Shown piece after piece: positions 63,830-64,000 of a stretch of 64,000 bases of DNA. The translations under genes and the position numbers were made by a program. The notes under the pieces were generated by a model. It was not told the origin of the DNA. It searched no databases and worked only from the letters and a program-made list of their open reading frames with translations. Each line of letters opens with the position of its first letter. Position 1 is the stretch's first letter. Origin of the DNA: Methylocystis sp. Its GTDB lineage: Bacteria > Pseudomonadota > Alphaproteobacteria > Rhizobiales > Beijerinckiaceae. The stretch spans positions 1 to 64,000 of the forward strand of contig JACOUB010000019.1 in assembly GCA_016178015.1 (NCBI GenBank), in the 5' to 3' direction.

Positions 63830-64000
63830 TTACGGCGCGAATTCCGCGCCGCTCAGCACGCGCGCCACCACCTTCGCCGTGTAATCGACCATCGGCACGA
63901 TGCGCGCGTAATTTAAGCGCGTCGGGCCGATGACGCCGAGCGCGCCGACGATGCGTTTGCCGCTGTCGCGCAAAGGCGCGGCGATCATCGACGAGCCGGA
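63830..64000 (-). CDS. hrcA: Heat-inducible repressor HrcA, C-terminal part (cut by window edge)
   Basis: An open frame from the right edge to a TAA at 63832-63830 encodes ..[19 protein letters not shown] followed by [30 protein letters not shown] and ending GAEFAP. This is the conserved C-terminal end of HrcA, the repressor that binds CIRCE elements before groESL and dnaK operons. It is not in the ORF track because its start lies outside the window. The grpE gene, its usual neighbour, would lie downstream of hrcA; here tRNA-Lys follows on the same strand instead. Confidence 0.88.
   Translation of the reverse strand, partial: SGSSMIAAPLRDSGKRIVGALGVIGPTRLNYARIVPMVDYTAKVVARVLSGAEFAP

Overview
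The window is a high-GC chromosomal segment from an alphaproteobacterial (type II) methanotroph of the Methylocystaceae/Beijerinckiaceae kind. The main evidence is a complete particulate methane monooxygenase operon in the order pmoC-pmoA-pmoB (minus strand, 21.06-17.70 kb). Its PmoA, PmoB and PmoC keep the copper-ligand residues and read as canonical alphaproteobacterial pMMO. The housekeeping genes (separate HisZ/HisG, class II DAHP synthase, alphaproteobacterial ParE, a DUF2093 gene beside lpxK) agree with this placement. The genus cannot be fixed from sequence reading alone.

Layout. 0-1.2 kb: an M16 peptidase gene broken off at a REP-associated tyrosine transposase (RAYT) element with perfect 27-bp inverted ends, followed by a short-unit tandem array. 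1.2-12.3 kb: a GT4 glycosyltransferase, parE, a YciA thioesterase, a YcjF-like membrane protein, xthA, sodB, a SAM methyltransferase and an aspartate aminotransferase. 12.6-23 kb: the methane and copper region, with pmoCAB, a pmoD-copC-copD(cytochrome c fusion)-PCuAC copper-handling set, and a dihaem cytochrome c peroxidase upstream of pmoC. 23-31 kb: hisZ-hisG, an unknown gene, rpsO, pnp, class II DAHP synthase. 31-36.5 kb: a YdcF-like protein, a LuxR-type regulator with a degenerate receiver, a 37-residue membrane protein, DUF1190, DUF3108, a cysteine-cluster protein and sseA. 36.7-38.5 kb: glnB-glnA. 38.7-40.3 kb: an MNIO (DUF692) enzyme with its DUF2063 partner, a type of pair that makes copper-binding peptides, with no obvious precursor gene. 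40.5-45.8 kb: glmS and glmU separated by a toxin-antitoxin pair and a ClpX-type zinc-finger protein. 46-50 kb: opgG-opgH. 50-53 kb: waaA-Fic-lpxK. 53.3-56.8 kb: gmd-rmd-glycosyltransferase (GDP-rhamnose type). 57-64 kb: a damaged MntA/HepT pair, YciI, EVE, mdh, sucC without sucD, an NDUFA9-like protein, higBA, queE-queD, tRNA-Lys(TTT) and the 3' end of hrcA at the right edge.

How the parts work together. The 12.6-23 kb block couples methane oxidation to copper supply. PmoB, CopC and the PCuAC protein all appear to expose an N-terminal histidine after signal cleavage, the chemistry needed for His-brace or N-terminal copper sites. PmoD adds a Cys/Met site, and CopD is fused to a cytochrome c domain and a thioredoxin-like tail. 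The MNIO pair further right may be a second copper-related system. Several surface-polymer genes (GT4 enzymes, gmd/rmd, opgGH, waaA/lpxK, glmS/glmU) build envelope glycans and lipid A.

Non-coding structure is unusually rich. Four palindromic repeat families recur in the gaps. One sits in four convergent 3'-3' gaps plus one co-directional gap. A two-hairpin element lies inside the pmoC-pmoA gap and in the PCuAC-copD gap and shows compensatory base changes between copies. Three short tandem arrays of 17-20 bp units sit upstream of genes, including an exact 18-bp array abutting the pmoC ribosome-binding site. All homology calls are from memory of family motifs; no database search was run.
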